The notes under the pieces: generated by a model
The model's input: only the letters and a program-made list of their open reading frames with translations
Told to the model about the DNA's origin: nothing
Database searches by the model: none
Position numbers and translations under genes: made by a program
IMG/VR virus record: IMGVR_UViG_3300019888_000004
Coordinates: 1 to 64,000 of that record
Reading direction: 5' to 3' (one strand)
Source of the DNA: a virus
Length of the DNA stretch: 64,000 bases
In this document: piece by piece, positions 25,094-32,744 of the stretch
Layout: every line of letters starts with the position of its first letter
How positions within the stretch are numbered: the first letter of the stretch is position 1

Positions 25094-25468
25094 GTGTCAG
25101 CCTGCCCACACTGCGGCCAGGCCATTGAGCCGGCGCCAATACTCGCCTACAACCCGGGACCGCCAGCGTTACAGATTCACACTGAATGGGTTACGGTCAG
25201 ATTGCATGTGAGATGCGCCAATGCTATCGCAAGCCTTCACCGCCGCGCTCGGTGCGCTGCGAGCACCCGCCCAATTCTCGCACCACCGCCAGAAGCCGCC
25301 CAAGCCGCGTTTCTCGCAATCCGCCGCCGCCTGAATAGCCACACTGGAGCTACGCTGTCCGTGCCAGACAACACAGAGGTTTACTGGACCAAACGCCCGC
25401 CGGTCACGCCTACCATCCGCCGCTGGATCGTCACCGCCGCTGACCTGCTCAATATCCCGTGGGAGTGA
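25094..25468 (+). CDS. Small protein with N-terminal CPHC zinc knuckle
   Basis: 124 residues from GTG 25094. Starts with ACPHCGQAIEPAP, then CANAIA and RARCAA, enough cysteines for one zinc site. The rest is Pro/Ala/Arg-rich and ends with a helix (TIRRWIVTAADLLNI). The 100 bases before it, after the previous stop, contain no convincing gene. Family unknown; moderately sure it is real. Confidence 0.45.
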   Translation: MSACPHCGQAIEPAPILAYNPGPPALQIHTEWVTVRLHVRCANAIASLHRRARCAASTRPILAPPPEAAQAAFLAIRRRLNSHTGATLSVPDNTEVYWTKRPPVTPTIRRWIVTAADLLNIPWE

Positions 25469-26121
25469 GCCGTCTTGTGTGTGTCACACCGCTACGGGTT
25501 GTGGTTCAGGAAGTGAATTTTTCGGGTTATGGCCACAAGTCACGAACGCCCTGATTTCATTTGTGTTTATGACGCGGCATGTGGGCATAACTGACATTGT
25601 TCTTCATTATGGTCAGTAGTTGACCCGACGACGCACTTTCCCGGCCACGAGGCAAAACCGGGCCGTCATCTCCGCGCTGATCGCCGACAGGCCGGGCCGG
25701 AGTCGTCCAGCCCGCCCCGAGGTGGCCGCCGACCATCGAGCCATCCAGCCCGACCGCGCCACGAGCCGACACCCACCCCGGTCGAGCGGGGCTACTGGGG
25801 TAGTGGCGTCCAGAACGGCGTATAGACCAACCCCGGACTCGCGGACTCTTTTTGAAAATTTTACGCACCGACCACAAGAAGGTTCATCTGGCGATGCTGG
25901 TCAATTTTGGCGGCTTTCGTAAGGTTCTCTTTCGGTTTCAGAGGTTGGAGGTTTGAGAAGTGGGCGCATTGCTGGAATTGAAGCGGGTCGGCCAGATTTT
26001 TCAGAACTCAGCTTTCGGACTCAGCGAATGATTTTCCGGCCTTGCGCGGCTGGTGCGTTCCTGTCGCGGGCTGAGGTTCGGCCGCGTTTGGGGCAACGGG
26101 TCCGCTTTGGGTGGAGTGACG

Positions 26122-26166
26122 GTACTCGAGCAAGAGGGGAGCCGCGTGGCTGGAGTACTCGAGCAA
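26122..26166. repeat. 12-bp direct repeat pair
   Basis: GTACTCGAGCAA occurs at 26122-26133 and 26155-26166, 33 bases start to start. This is three helical turns, so both copies face the same side of DNA. It lies in the gene-free region upstream of a replication-type gene. Confidence 0.5.
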
Positions 26167-26293
26167 ATGGACACGATGCGATGGATAGTCCTGCTGTAGG
26201 CGGGAGGGAGGAGGCGGGGTGGTTCGGTGGGGGTGGAAGTCCGTGGAGGTTGAGCGAACCGTGGAAGGCGGTAAAAACCAGCGTGGCTCCCTA

Positions 26294-26328
26294 AGAAGTG
26301 TATGTCGGGTGTCAAGCCTCACACTTCT
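26294..26328. promoter_or_regulatory. Perfect 8-bp inverted repeat
   Basis: AGAAGTGT (26294-26301) and ACACTTCT (26321-26328) are perfect reverse complements with a 19-base loop. No T-run follows, so it is more likely an operator or a leader hairpin than a terminator. It lies about 65 bp before the next gene. Confidence 0.4.
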
Positions 26329-26356
26329 CCACATGACTCCACAAAACTCCACAAAA
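26327..26356 (+). repeat. Tandem CTCCACA boxes
   Basis: CTCCACAT (26327), CTCCACAAAA (26337) and CTCCACAAAA (26347) are spaced exactly 10 bases apart, one helical turn. The phasing suggests a protein array such as iterons or regulator sites in front of the replication-type gene starting at 26394. Confidence 0.45.
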
Positions 26357-26393
26357 GGCTTGACTGGATTTGGGTGGTTTGGGAGCCTGCGGA

Positions 26394-26939
26394 ATGAACA
26401 ACTGGTCGCCGCTTTTCGGGAAGATTGTGGACTCGTCGCTGTGGCGCGAGGACGACATGGTGGTGAAGGTGTTTCTGACGATGCTGGCGAAAAAGGATGC
26501 CGACAACGTGGTTCGGGCCAGCGCGTTTATGCTTGGGGAATGGGCGAAGAAGTCTGAGGAGGATGTGCTCAAAGCCTTGAAGGTTCTATCCGCGCCGGAC
26601 ACCAAGCGGATCGAGCCGCAGCCGTTCGAAGGCCGCCGGATCGGAAAGGTGGATGATGGCTGGCTGATTCTCAACGCCCAGTATTACCGGGGGCTGGTCA
26701 GCAAGTATGTTCAGAAGGATTACAACCGGGAGTGGATGGAGAAATACCGGGAGGAACTGAAGAAGAAAACGCCGGAGCAGATTGCCTACATCAAGAGAAT
26801 CAGGGAGCTTGGGAAGAAGATTCGGCACTGGCACAAGCTGTCGAAGGATGAGGTTGGGAACAACGGGAATCCGACGGCGAAGGAGATTCAGGACGCCGAG
26901 AATGAATATCGGGCGGCAACGATGAAGGAGAAAGAATGA
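26394..26939 (+). CDS. Phage replication-type winged-helix protein
   Basis: 181 residues from ATG 26394. The N-terminus (NWSPLFGKIVDSSLWREDDM...VKVFLTMLAKKDADNVVRAS) and the following AEEDVLKAL-type helix, then PDTKRIEPQPFEGRRIGKVDDGWLILN, match the widespread phage family with a DSSIW start and GRRIxxIxGGW segment, usually found next to replication genes. The C-terminal 60 residues are highly charged and helical. It overlaps the adenine methylase gene by ATGA. The exact replication role is not established. Confidence 0.65.
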   Translation: MNNWSPLFGKIVDSSLWREDDMVVKVFLTMLAKKDADNVVRASAFMLGEWAKKSEEDVLKALKVLSAPDTKRIEPQPFEGRRIGKVDDGWLILNAQYYRGLVSKYVQKDYNREWMEKYREELKKKTPEQIAYIKRIRELGKKIRHWHKLSKDEVGNNGNPTAKEIQDAENEYRAATMKEKE

Positions 26940-27835
26940 CAAGCTCACTGACAATCTTCACCCGCGCGGCGGCAATGCTGGCCGAAGCGGACACCATCCA
27001 AAAGGCGAAGGAGTTGAAGGATTTGGCGCTCACGGCGAAGGATTGGGCGCGGCGAAAGGGAATGGGCGAGGAAGCGATTCAGCATGCCCGGAGTTATGCG
27101 TTTGAGGCGGAGCGGAAGATGGGGCAGATGCTATCGGTTATGCCGAAGAACAAGGGGGCGATTCGAGGTAAGACTGGTATCCAAGGCAAACCACTCCCGG
27201 ATAAATTGCCGACGCTTCAGTCTTTCGGTTTGAACAAACTCTCAAGTTCAAAGGCGCAGGCGTTGGCCGCGCTTCCGGTGGAAGTCTTCGAGAAAGTGAA
27301 GGCTGGAATTCTGTCTCGAAATGGAAAATCGGTTCACGTCTCCCACAACTCCGGCGAGAACGAGTGGTACACGCCGTCCGAGTTCGTGGAAGCGGCGCGG
27401 GCGGCGATGGGTGGTATTGACTGCGACCCGGCGTCGTCGGCGATTGCGAATAAGACGGTTAAGGCGCGAAAATTTTTCGACAAGGAGTGCGACGGATTGA
27501 AACAGGCATGGACAGGGCGGGTGTTCTTGAATCCGCCGTATGCGCAACCGCTCGTGGCACAGTTCGCGAACGCGGTTGCCGACAAGTTCAACCTCGGCGA
27601 GATCGAACATGCTTGCGTCCTGGTGAACAACGCGACGGAGACGGCGTGGTTTGTGAAGATCGCGCAGGTGGCTTCGGCGATTTGCTTCCCAACTACGCGC
27701 GTCCGGTTTCTTGATCCAACTGGCGCGGCGGCTGGAGCGCCGTTGCAGGGGCAGGCCGTGCTTTACCTCGGGCGGCGCCGGGCGGCGTTCTGTGCTGCGT
27801 TCAAACCGTTTGGAATTTGCGTGCATGTCGTTTGA
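26936..27835 (+). CDS. DNA N6-adenine methyltransferase, Dam-like phage family
   Basis: 299 residues. The N-terminal third is a helical domain (RAAAMLAEADTIQKAKELKDLALTAKDWARR). The C-terminal part is the phage Dam-like family: NEWYTPSEFVEAARAAMGGIDCDPASS (about 142-168), and the catalytic NPPY at 199-202, followed by VLVNNATETAWFVKIA and FLDP. It transfers a methyl group from S-adenosylmethionine to adenine in DNA, probably to protect phage DNA. The next gene, a predicted nuclease, overlaps its end by 11 bases. Confidence 0.85.
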   Translation: MTSSLTIFTRAAAMLAEADTIQKAKELKDLALTAKDWARRKGMGEEAIQHARSYAFEAERKMGQMLSVMPKNKGAIRGKTGIQGKPLPDKLPTLQSFGLNKLSSSKAQALAALPVEVFEKVKAGILSRNGKSVHVSHNSGENEWYTPSEFVEAARAAMGGIDCDPASSAIANKTVKARKFFDKECDGLKQAWTGRVFLNPPYAQPLVAQFANAVADKFNLGEIEHACVLVNNATETAWFVKIAQVASAICFPTTRVRFLDPTGAAAGAPLQGQAVLYLGRRRAAFCAAFKPFGICVHVV

Positions 27836-28397
27836 AAAACAACTGGCAGTCGGACTTTACGGCGAGGATTTGATAAGCCGATGGCTCATCCGGCGCGGAA
27901 TGCAAGTGTTGCCAGCGTACCAGATTCAGGAGAACCACGGCAAAGGCCCGCGCCTGTTCGGACAATACGGACAGTTGATTTGCCCCGATCTTCTGGTGTT
28001 CAAAGCCGAGCGGGTGATTTGGATTGAGGCCAAGCTGAAATCGGCATTCACTTGGCATCGCATGTCGGCGAGTTGGCAGACGGGAATTGATCGGCGGCAC
28101 TGGCGCGATTATGTGGAAGTCGAGCGCGTTACACCGTTCCCCGTCTGGCTCTTTTTCCTCCACGCTCCCGGACACGCGGCCAAGGACACGCCGGAAGGAT
28201 TGAAAAGCCCCAGCGGACTTTACGGTAACAGCGTAAAGTTGCTGGTTGAATGCGTGCATCACGAGCACGATGGGCACGGGCCAAGCGGGATGGTTTACTG
28301 GCGCGAATCGGCCTTGAAAAAGCTGGCTGATTGGAGTGCGTTTCTGCCAGACAAGATTGCCGCCGAGGGCCTGCCCGGAAATGGAGAGGCGCGATGA
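27825..28397 (+). CDS. PD-(D/E)xK-fold nuclease
   Basis: 190 residues from ATG 27825, inside the end of the methylase gene. YGEDLISRWLIRRGMQVLPAY supplies the N-terminal helix and first strand. CPDLLVF (about 45-51) and WIEAKLK (about 58-64) give the D...ExK catalytic pattern. TWHR and TGIDRRHWRDY follow. The fold is shared with Holliday-junction resolvases, restriction enzymes and RecB-type nucleases. Coupling to a methylase would fit a restriction-like pair or a recombination nuclease; the sequence does not decide. Confidence 0.6.
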   Translation: MSFEKQLAVGLYGEDLISRWLIRRGMQVLPAYQIQENHGKGPRLFGQYGQLICPDLLVFKAERVIWIEAKLKSAFTWHRMSASWQTGIDRRHWRDYVEVERVTPFPVWLFFLHAPGHAAKDTPEGLKSPSGLYGNSVKLLVECVHHEHDGHGPSGMVYWRESALKKLADWSAFLPDKIAAEGLPGNGEAR

Positions 28398-28407
28398 CTC
28401 AACCGAT

Positions 28408-28653
28408 ATGAAGAAGGTTGCGGCGGCGCTGTTCAGGATACTGTGTAGGATACGGCACAAACGCCACTGGCATGAACAGGTCTATACGGATAGGGTGCGC
28501 TACTATCAGCGGACTGAGTGCTGGAAGTGTGGGGCGGTGCAATCGGCATATCGCGTATGCCGCAACCAAAAGCATCCGCATGAAACGCGCGCTTCCGAAG
28601 TTCGCGCGGAGGCTGGCTTGTCCGCGAAGGCCGAAGGACTGCCGGACAACTGA
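28408..28653 (+). CDS. Small zinc-knuckle protein
   Basis: 81 residues from ATG 28408. Histidine and arginine-rich (RIRHKRHWHEQVYTDRVRYYQR), then CWKC at about residues 38-41 and a later single Cys (YRVCRN). One zinc site is plausible. Not recognised. Confidence 0.5.
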   Translation: MKKVAAALFRILCRIRHKRHWHEQVYTDRVRYYQRTECWKCGAVQSAYRVCRNQKHPHETRASEVRAEAGLSAKAEGLPDN

Positions 28654-28661
28654 GAGGACCC

Positions 28662-28832
28662 ATGCCCGACGAATCGCACAACCCGGTAGCATCCGACCAA
28701 CTGCGGCAGGAAATCCGAGAAGTTATCCGCCGCTATGGCCAGGAGAGCGACGTGACGGTGTATCAGGCAATCGGAGTGCTGGAGATCGTGAAATTCGACC
28801 TTGTGGACATGCTGGAAAAGGCGCGGGAGTAA
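28662..28832 (+). CDS. Small acidic helical protein
   Basis: 56 residues, last rightward gene before a convergent junction. GAGAGGACC ribosome-site-like sequence precedes the ATG. The sequence (SDQLRQEIREVIRRYGQESDV, then YQAIGVLEIVKFDLVDMLEKA) predicts two amphipathic helices. Not recognised. Confidence 0.5.
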   Translation: MPDESHNPVASDQLRQEIREVIRRYGQESDVTVYQAIGVLEIVKFDLVDMLEKARE

Positions 28833-28866
28833 TGTTCAGCTGGGGGTTTCGGGTTTCCGGTTTCGC

Positions 28867-29145
28867 TCATGGTTCAGTCACTACGTATTCGATTTGCTTT
28901 TCAGGTCCGGCGTGCGCGCTCACATCCCAGGCGTGCTCGAAGGTTGTGACCCACGCTTCGGATTTGTCTGGTGTGTAGCCTTGCGCGTTTTCTCGCCACC
29001 ACATTTCCCACTGAGCCGACCAGATTCGAACATTCTTGCCGAGCACGTGGCGTTTCAGGGCGGGATAGCGTTTGAGTTTTTCGAGACGGATTCGAGAGTT
29101 CAGCCGTGGCTTAACAACCGCGAGAGTGCGGGGTTCTCTTGTCAT
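28867..29145 (-). CDS. Small basic hypothetical protein, end of the 29-36 kb operon
   Basis: 92 residues from ATG 29145, which overlaps the preceding stop. Arg/Lys-rich first half (TREPRTLAVVKPRLNSRIRL), then a Trp-rich stretch (RIWSAQWEMWWRENAQGY). Last gene of the long leftward operon. Not recognised. Confidence 0.55.
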   Translation of the reverse strand: MTREPRTLAVVKPRLNSRIRLEKLKRYPALKRHVLGKNVRIWSAQWEMWWRENAQGYTPDKSEAWVTTFEHAWDVSAHAGPEKQIEYVVTEP

Positions 29146-29342
29146 GGCTCTCCATTCCTTTCCGAGTCTCGCTGCTTGCGTGCGCACGCGGAACAAACCA
29201 ACCCCACAGTCCACGCGCCGCAAGCGCACTTGTGGACGATGCCGCCGGCCTGGGATTTGGCGATGGCGCGGCGGGTGTCCTTAGCGTCGTCCACGAGGTG
29301 CTTCAATCGGACGGCGAGTTGATTTTCCAATTCGTCGTTCAT
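29142..29342 (-). CDS. Zinc-ribbon microprotein
   Basis: 66 residues. Helical N-terminus (NDELENQLAVRLKHLVDDAKD), then CACG and CSAC separated by 10 residues form a zinc ribbon. A TTG at 29348 is the alternative start. ATGA overlap with the downstream gene. Confidence 0.6.
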   Translation of the reverse strand: MNDELENQLAVRLKHLVDDAKDTRRAIAKSQAGGIVHKCACGAWTVGLVCSACARKQRDSERNGEP

Positions 29343-29344
29343 TG

Positions 29345-29635
29345 TCAAAACGGTTCTCCAACGGGCGACGGCAACGGCCTGAAATCAATCACGTCGTCAG
29401 CTTTTCGCCCATTGCAGACATCACATAAAATTTGCAAATTATCGTGCTGAAAATGCTGCTTCCGGTAAAACAGCATTCGCTGGTCGGTGCTGCCGCGGTG
29501 ATGATCGTCGCCAGTCGGTTCGATGCAGTCGAAGGTAAGGTTGTCAGTCGCCCCACACTTCGCGCAGACCGGCCCAAGGATCGCGAGCAGGTCGGCCCGC
29601 GCTTTTATCGCCCAGGATTTTGCGCGCGCGCTCAT
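29345..29635 (-). CDS. HNH endonuclease, small
   Basis: 96 residues from ATG 29635. Zinc-framed HNH: CAKCGATDNLTFDCIEPTG, then DDHHRG supplying the histidines, then LQILCDVCNGRKAD with the second CxxC. This is the compact bacterial or phage HNH type related to the 5-methylcytosine and packaging-associated enzymes. In phages such a gene can be a homing enzyme or a packaging nuclease; its tight packing in the operon favours a phage-own gene. Confidence 0.75.
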   Translation of the reverse strand: MSARAKSWAIKARADLLAILGPVCAKCGATDNLTFDCIEPTGDDHHRGSTDQRMLFYRKQHFQHDNLQILCDVCNGRKADDVIDFRPLPSPVGEPF

Positions 29636-29637
29636 GG

Positions 29638-29808
29638 TTAAAATGGTTCTCGGCATTTCTCGCAGATAAACTTTCCGTCCTCCAGCGTGATCTGCCGCAC
29701 GTTGAACAACTTCCCGCACTCGTCGCATCGCTCCAGCGTGGCGTCCACGGGAAGACCGATCAGTGGGATGGAATAGTTGCCGACGTGAACGATGGCGTGA
29801 GCACTCAT
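29638..29808 (-). CDS. Zinc-ribbon microprotein
   Basis: 56 residues coupled by ATGA to the VRR-NUC gene. CDEC (28-31) and CEKC (49-52) frame an 17-residue loop containing VRQITLEDGKF, a standard zinc ribbon. The N-terminal half (HAIVHVGNYSIPLIGLPVDAT) is beta-rich. Possible nucleic-acid or transcription-complex binder. Confidence 0.6.
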   Translation of the reverse strand: MSAHAIVHVGNYSIPLIGLPVDATLERCDECGKLFNVRQITLEDGKFICEKCREPF

Positions 29809-30212
29809 TTTACAACTTCTCGAAACTCGTCAAGCGAAGTGACTACTGCGGCCTTGGCTCCGAGCTTCACCAGCCATGCGAGTGTGGCGGCTTGTTCTGT
29901 TGTCAGTTTTTGGCCCGGCCTTTTCACCTCTACAAACCACACGCGCCCACCATCTCCGACGATTATGAAGTCGGGTTCGCCAATCCGGCGTCGCGTTCTG
30001 TGGGCCATTGAGCCATGAAAGAATAGCCAGCCCTTGCTCCGGCAGAATTCCATCATTGCCTCATGCAGATCGGATTCGGATTCAGCCCGCCGTCCGCGGT
30101 GTGCGCTTTCAACGCCAGCGGGCCGATCCGAAGTCCCCTCGTCAGGCTGCCGCACGCGATTCGCGTTCAGGCGGCGAACCATTTCGTCAAATTGTAATCG
30201 GGTGACAGTCAT
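29805..30212 (-). CDS. VRR-NUC domain nuclease
   Basis: 135 residues. SESDLHEAMMEFCRSKGWLFFHG (about 45-67), then GEPDFIIVG and VWFVEVKRPGQKLTTEQAATL give the D...ExK active site and the basic segment of the VRR-NUC branch of PD-(D/E)xK nucleases. These act on branched or gapped DNA and are common in phage replication operons. The N-terminal about 40 residues are basic and poorly conserved. Confidence 0.8.
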   Translation of the reverse strand: MTVTRLQFDEMVRRLNANRVRQPDEGTSDRPAGVESAHRGRRAESESDLHEAMMEFCRSKGWLFFHGSMAHRTRRRIGEPDFIIVGDGGRVWFVEVKRPGQKLTTEQAATLAWLVKLGAKAAVVTSLDEFREVVK

Positions 30213-30215
30213 GGG

Positions 30216-30401
30216 TTATCCGTGCGTTCTCACAAACTCATCAGCATCCGCCTGCTCGCGGAACGTGGCGAGCCATTCGATGCCGCCGTCCCAGCTTGGA
30301 TTTCCGTTTGGCCAGGCGATTTCAAAGTTGCCGGTGTCTGGGTTGTGCCAGATCACGCATCTGGGGTAGCGCGGCTTGGCTATCGGGATTTCGTCAGTCA
30401 T
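30216..30401 (-). CDS. Small hypothetical protein
   Basis: 61 residues, overlapping the HNH gene stop by ATGA. Trp-rich, with alternating beta strands (YPRCVIWHNPDTGNFEIAWPN, then WDGGIEWLATFREQADADEF), typical of short phage accessory proteins. Not recognised. Confidence 0.55.
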   Translation of the reverse strand: MTDEIPIAKPRYPRCVIWHNPDTGNFEIAWPNGNPSWDGGIEWLATFREQADADEFVRTHG

Positions 30402-30997
30402 TTGGACTCTTTTGCGATGGTCAGCCGAGCGGCTTCTCTAGCAGCGTGGAGATGCGGCCAATTTTTCCCGGTTCTAATGCTGCGGATCGCGCTTTCAAAG
30501 ACACCGTATTTTTTGGCCAGTTCTTTGGGCGTCGTTGAGCAATTTATTATTTCCAAAGCTTGAGCCTCTGTGAATTTGTGGTTTGGTCTTCCCTCTCCGG
30601 GATTCGACCTTCCTTTTGCCACCATGTCTTGTGAGTTGTCCTTGGCGGTTCCAACAAAAAGATGGTCAGGGTTTACACATGGACGATTGTCGCAGCGGTG
30701 GCAAACAAACAAACCGGCTGGGATTTGACCGACAAAAAGCTCGTAGGAAACTCTGTGGGCTGGCCTGGTTTTTGTGCCCCGCACTCCAATCGTTCCGTAT
30801 CCGCGCGTTGTTCCGCCGGTCCAAATCCAGCACGTTGAAGTTTTGTCAACCTTAACCTTCGCCAGAAATCGTCCCAGGATTGGCTGTGTTCGGGTTTTGA
30901 AATAACAGATTCTTGAGCAGTACTTTCTTGCTTCAAACCTGGATCGTTCCGGCTTGAATGGCCGTCCGCAAACTTCACAAAGTTTTTCCGCCATCAT
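30398..30997 (-). CDS. HNH homing endonuclease with N-terminal treble-clef finger
   Basis: 199 residues from ATG 30997. Residues about 6-30 are a CEVCGRPF...YCSRIC zinc finger. The nuclease core runs WIWTGGTTRGYGTIGVRG, AHRVSYELFVG, then CHRCDNRPCVNPDHLFVGT with KDNSQDMVAKGR, the HNH_3 pattern. The C-terminus (FTEAQALEIINCSTTPKELAKKYGV) is a HTH DNA-recognition module. A ribosome site is partly inside a small hairpin. The 127-bp gap upstream, in an otherwise gapless operon, fits insertion of a homing gene. Confidence 0.8.
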   Translation of the reverse strand: MMAEKLCEVCGRPFKPERSRFEARKYCSRICYFKTRTQPILGRFLAKVKVDKTSTCWIWTGGTTRGYGTIGVRGTKTRPAHRVSYELFVGQIPAGLFVCHRCDNRPCVNPDHLFVGTAKDNSQDMVAKGRSNPGEGRPNHKFTEAQALEIINCSTTPKELAKKYGVFESAIRSIRTGKNWPHLHAAREAARLTIAKESK

Positions 30998-31002
30998 TGC
31001 TG

Positions 31003-31016
31003 CACCTTTTGAGGTG
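31003..31016 (-). promoter_or_regulatory. Hairpin covering the ribosome site of the HNH gene
   Basis: On the transcribed strand CACCT and AGGTG pair around a four-base loop, and the AGGTG half is the best Shine-Dalgarno match for the ATG at 30997. Folding would hide the ribosome site, as known for several T4 homing endonuclease genes. Short stem, so confidence is limited. Confidence 0.35.
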
Positions 31017-31124
31017 TCCCGGCCCGCGTGTGCAGCGTTCGCTGGAAGGCGAGGCAAGCCCACTGAAGGACTTCGCGAGCCGAGACAGATTTGATTTACG
31101 CTGCACACAGGAACGATGCCAGTT

Positions 31125-31361
31125 TTATCCGCATCCGTCAACCGGATTTGCCAGAGTTAATCTTGAAATGTACTTGAGACAATCCGACTTTAGCGCCGCG
31201 AGCTTGGTGAGCTTGGCCGCCGCATCAGTGTTCAATCGCGCGGTTTCTTCCACGCGATAACGCGCGGTTTCAATTTTCGCTTCGATCTCGGCGAGCTTTT
31301 GCCGGAGGGCGGTTAGTTCCGCGGATTCTTTTTGCGGGTCGCTCATGGGCGAATTAGTCAT
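31125..31361 (-). CDS. Coiled-coil small protein
   Basis: 78 residues from ATG 31361, which overlaps the upstream gene; ATG 31346 is an alternative. Residues about 10-60 form a clear heptad coiled coil (AELTALRQKLAEIEAKIETARYRVEETARL). Probably dimeric. Not recognised further. Confidence 0.55.
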   Translation of the reverse strand: MTNSPMSDPQKESAELTALRQKLAEIEAKIETARYRVEETARLNTDAAAKLTKLAALKSDCLKYISRLTLANPVDGCG

Positions 31362-31566
31362 AGGGGTCGTTGAAGGTTTCCTCGAAGGCAAACGGCCCGT
31401 CGTTCACGGTGTCTTTTGTATCGCCGTATTTACAGCGGCAGCCGCACGGATGGAAGCAGCACGTCGCACAGCATCGCGGCTCACCGCCGGACACTAGGCC
31501 GGTTGCGGGCGCGCCACAGCAGCACAAGCGAACCGCCGATTGCGTCTCAATTTTCGATTCTTTCAT
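31354..31566 (-). CDS. Cysteine-rich zinc-binding microprotein
   Basis: 70 residues with ten cysteines in the first 50 (LCCCGAPATG, CCATCCFHPCGCRCKYG). The spacing could build two or three zinc sites. The C-terminus is acidic. Overlaps both neighbours. Function unknown. Confidence 0.55.
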   Translation of the reverse strand: MKESKIETQSAVRLCCCGAPATGLVSGGEPRCCATCCFHPCGCRCKYGDTKDTVNDGPFAFEETFNDPYD

Positions 31567-31838
31567 GGAATGTCCTTCTGCATGTTATCCCAGAACTCCA
31601 GGCCCGCCGTTGCCAGGCGGCGCGCCTGAGTTTTCCTTGAGCCGAGCGCGATTTGTTCGAGCAAGTCGCGGTAAAAGGCTTTCTCGCGCTCGATCGTTCG
31701 GGCGTCGTCGGCCCAGATCAACCCGCAGGCAGGCTCATGTTGAGCTTCGCACAGCGCATCTACAATCGGAGTAGGCGTGGAATCTTGCGTTTTGCACGAT
31801 TTGGGTTTTGATTTCGGTTTCATCTCGTGATGGCTCAC
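31563..31838 (-). CDS. Small hypothetical protein
   Basis: 91 residues, ATGA overlaps at both ends; ATG 31823 is an alternative start. Lys/Pro/Ser-rich N-terminus (KPKSKPKSCKTQDSTPTP), then a helical part (DARTIEREKAFYRDLLEQIALG). Not recognised. Confidence 0.5.
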   Translation of the reverse strand: MSHHEMKPKSKPKSCKTQDSTPTPIVDALCEAQHEPACGLIWADDARTIEREKAFYRDLLEQIALGSRKTQARRLATAGLEFWDNMQKDIP

Positions 31839-32251
31839 GGCAATGGGGCGCCCTGCGCGCTTGGCGGGCGTCGGCGCTGTTGAAGCCCTGTTAAGGCTTG
31901 CAGATTGGCGAGGTTATCATCCGACCATGCGCAAAAGAAATTGGCTTCCCGATCGCCGACGGATTTAGGCGTCAGCCAGCGGGATTGCGCGAGGCATTTG
32001 CGGACGAACTTTGGACCAATTACGGTCAGGCCAAGTTTGGCAATACCGAACTCCCAAATCTGGCTTCGGTGGCCTTTACCATCCACGAACCAGCCGTCGC
32101 TATGAGCACGTAGGCGATAGTTTGAGGCTAGTCCCAGCAATCTTTCACGGTTTTCCGGGAAGTCACATAGCAGTTCGCCGGTAATGACGTTGTGCCGCCT
32201 GATAACTCGTCCTGTGAGCAATGCTCCGTTGGTTTGAAGTTTCGTGTTCAT
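31835..32251 (-). CDS. Hypothetical protein
   Basis: 138 residues from ATG 32251, preceded by an AAAGGA ribosome site. Basic alpha/beta protein (LLTGRVIRRHNVITGELLCDF, SDGWFVDGKGHRSQIWEFGI, KLGLTVIGPKFVRKCLAQ). No recognised family. Overlaps its neighbours by ATGA. Confidence 0.55.
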   Translation of the reverse strand: MNTKLQTNGALLTGRVIRRHNVITGELLCDFPENRERLLGLASNYRLRAHSDGWFVDGKGHRSQIWEFGIAKLGLTVIGPKFVRKCLAQSRWLTPKSVGDREANFFCAWSDDNLANLQALTGLQQRRRPPSAQGAPLP

Positions 32252-32457
32252 TGTTCCTTTTGGTTGATTGTTTCGCCTTGATACGGGTCGTTCCACTCCA
32301 GCCTGAGTCTCCACAGTCCAGCCTCGACAGCCACCATCCCGGCGACGTGCGCGCCCTGCGAGCGCAGTTCCGCGAGCTTGGCTGCCAGTTGAAGGCCAGC
32401 TACGTCAACGAAGTCGGGTTTGAGCAGGTTGGGGAGATTGGCGGGTTGAGAATTCAT
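32248..32457 (-). CDS. Small hypothetical protein
   Basis: 69 residues, ATGA overlaps at both ends. Leucine-rich helix (LQLAAKLAELRSQGAHVAG), then beta strands (WRLRLEWNDPYQG). Not recognised. Confidence 0.5.
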   Translation of the reverse strand: MNSQPANLPNLLKPDFVDVAGLQLAAKLAELRSQGAHVAGMVAVEAGLWRLRLEWNDPYQGETINQKEQ

Positions 32458-32744
32458 CGCATCGTTTTCGCCGTCGCCGAAGCGAGGAACTTCGCTTTGA
32501 CTTCGGCGATGTGCTTGCTGGTCCGAGTCGTTCCGCTCGATCCGCCCGCTGGGTCGCCGCCTGTGCCCCAGTAGTGAAAATCACCGCAGGCTTTGCAGCG
32601 CCAGCGCGCAACGACGAGCGTGCCGGGAGAATTCGCGGTCTTGAAAGCGTCCATCTCAGCCGGCGTGGCGAAGGCGGGCAAGTTTGCAGCGACACATATT
32701 CTCGGGCCGTTGAGCCATCGGGGCGGATCGAAGGTCGCGCTCAT
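32454..32744 (-). CDS. Zinc-knuckle small protein
   Basis: 96 residues from ATG 32744 (ATGA with the 43-residue gene upstream). A single CKACGDFHYW motif at about residues 55-64, with further Cys at ICVA, suggests one zinc site. Ser/Thr/Lys-rich C-terminal tail. Not recognised. Confidence 0.5.
   Translation of the reverse strand: MSATFDPPRWLNGPRICVAANLPAFATPAEMDAFKTANSPGTLVVARWRCKACGDFHYWGTGGDPAGGSSGTTRTSKHIAEVKAKFLASATAKTMR

Larger units (their letters stand above)
25469..26393. other. 925-bp gene-free region with repeats
   Basis: Open frames on both strands here have unstructured Arg/Pro/Ser composition and no ribosome sites, so none is called. Directly visible elements: ACTGAC / GTCAGT arms at 25590-25595 and 25612-25617; a 12-bp direct repeat GTACTCGAGCAA at 26122 and 26155; an 8-bp inverted repeat at 26294/26321; and three CTCCACA boxes at 26327-26356. 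It precedes a replication-type gene and may hold a promoter or origin. Confidence 0.4.

Noticed and set aside
25557-26315. Several 100-codon frames on both strands in the 25.5-26.3 kb region
   Set aside because: Arg/Pro/Ser-rich, without ordered folds, ribosome sites or overlaps with neighbours; treated as gene-free.
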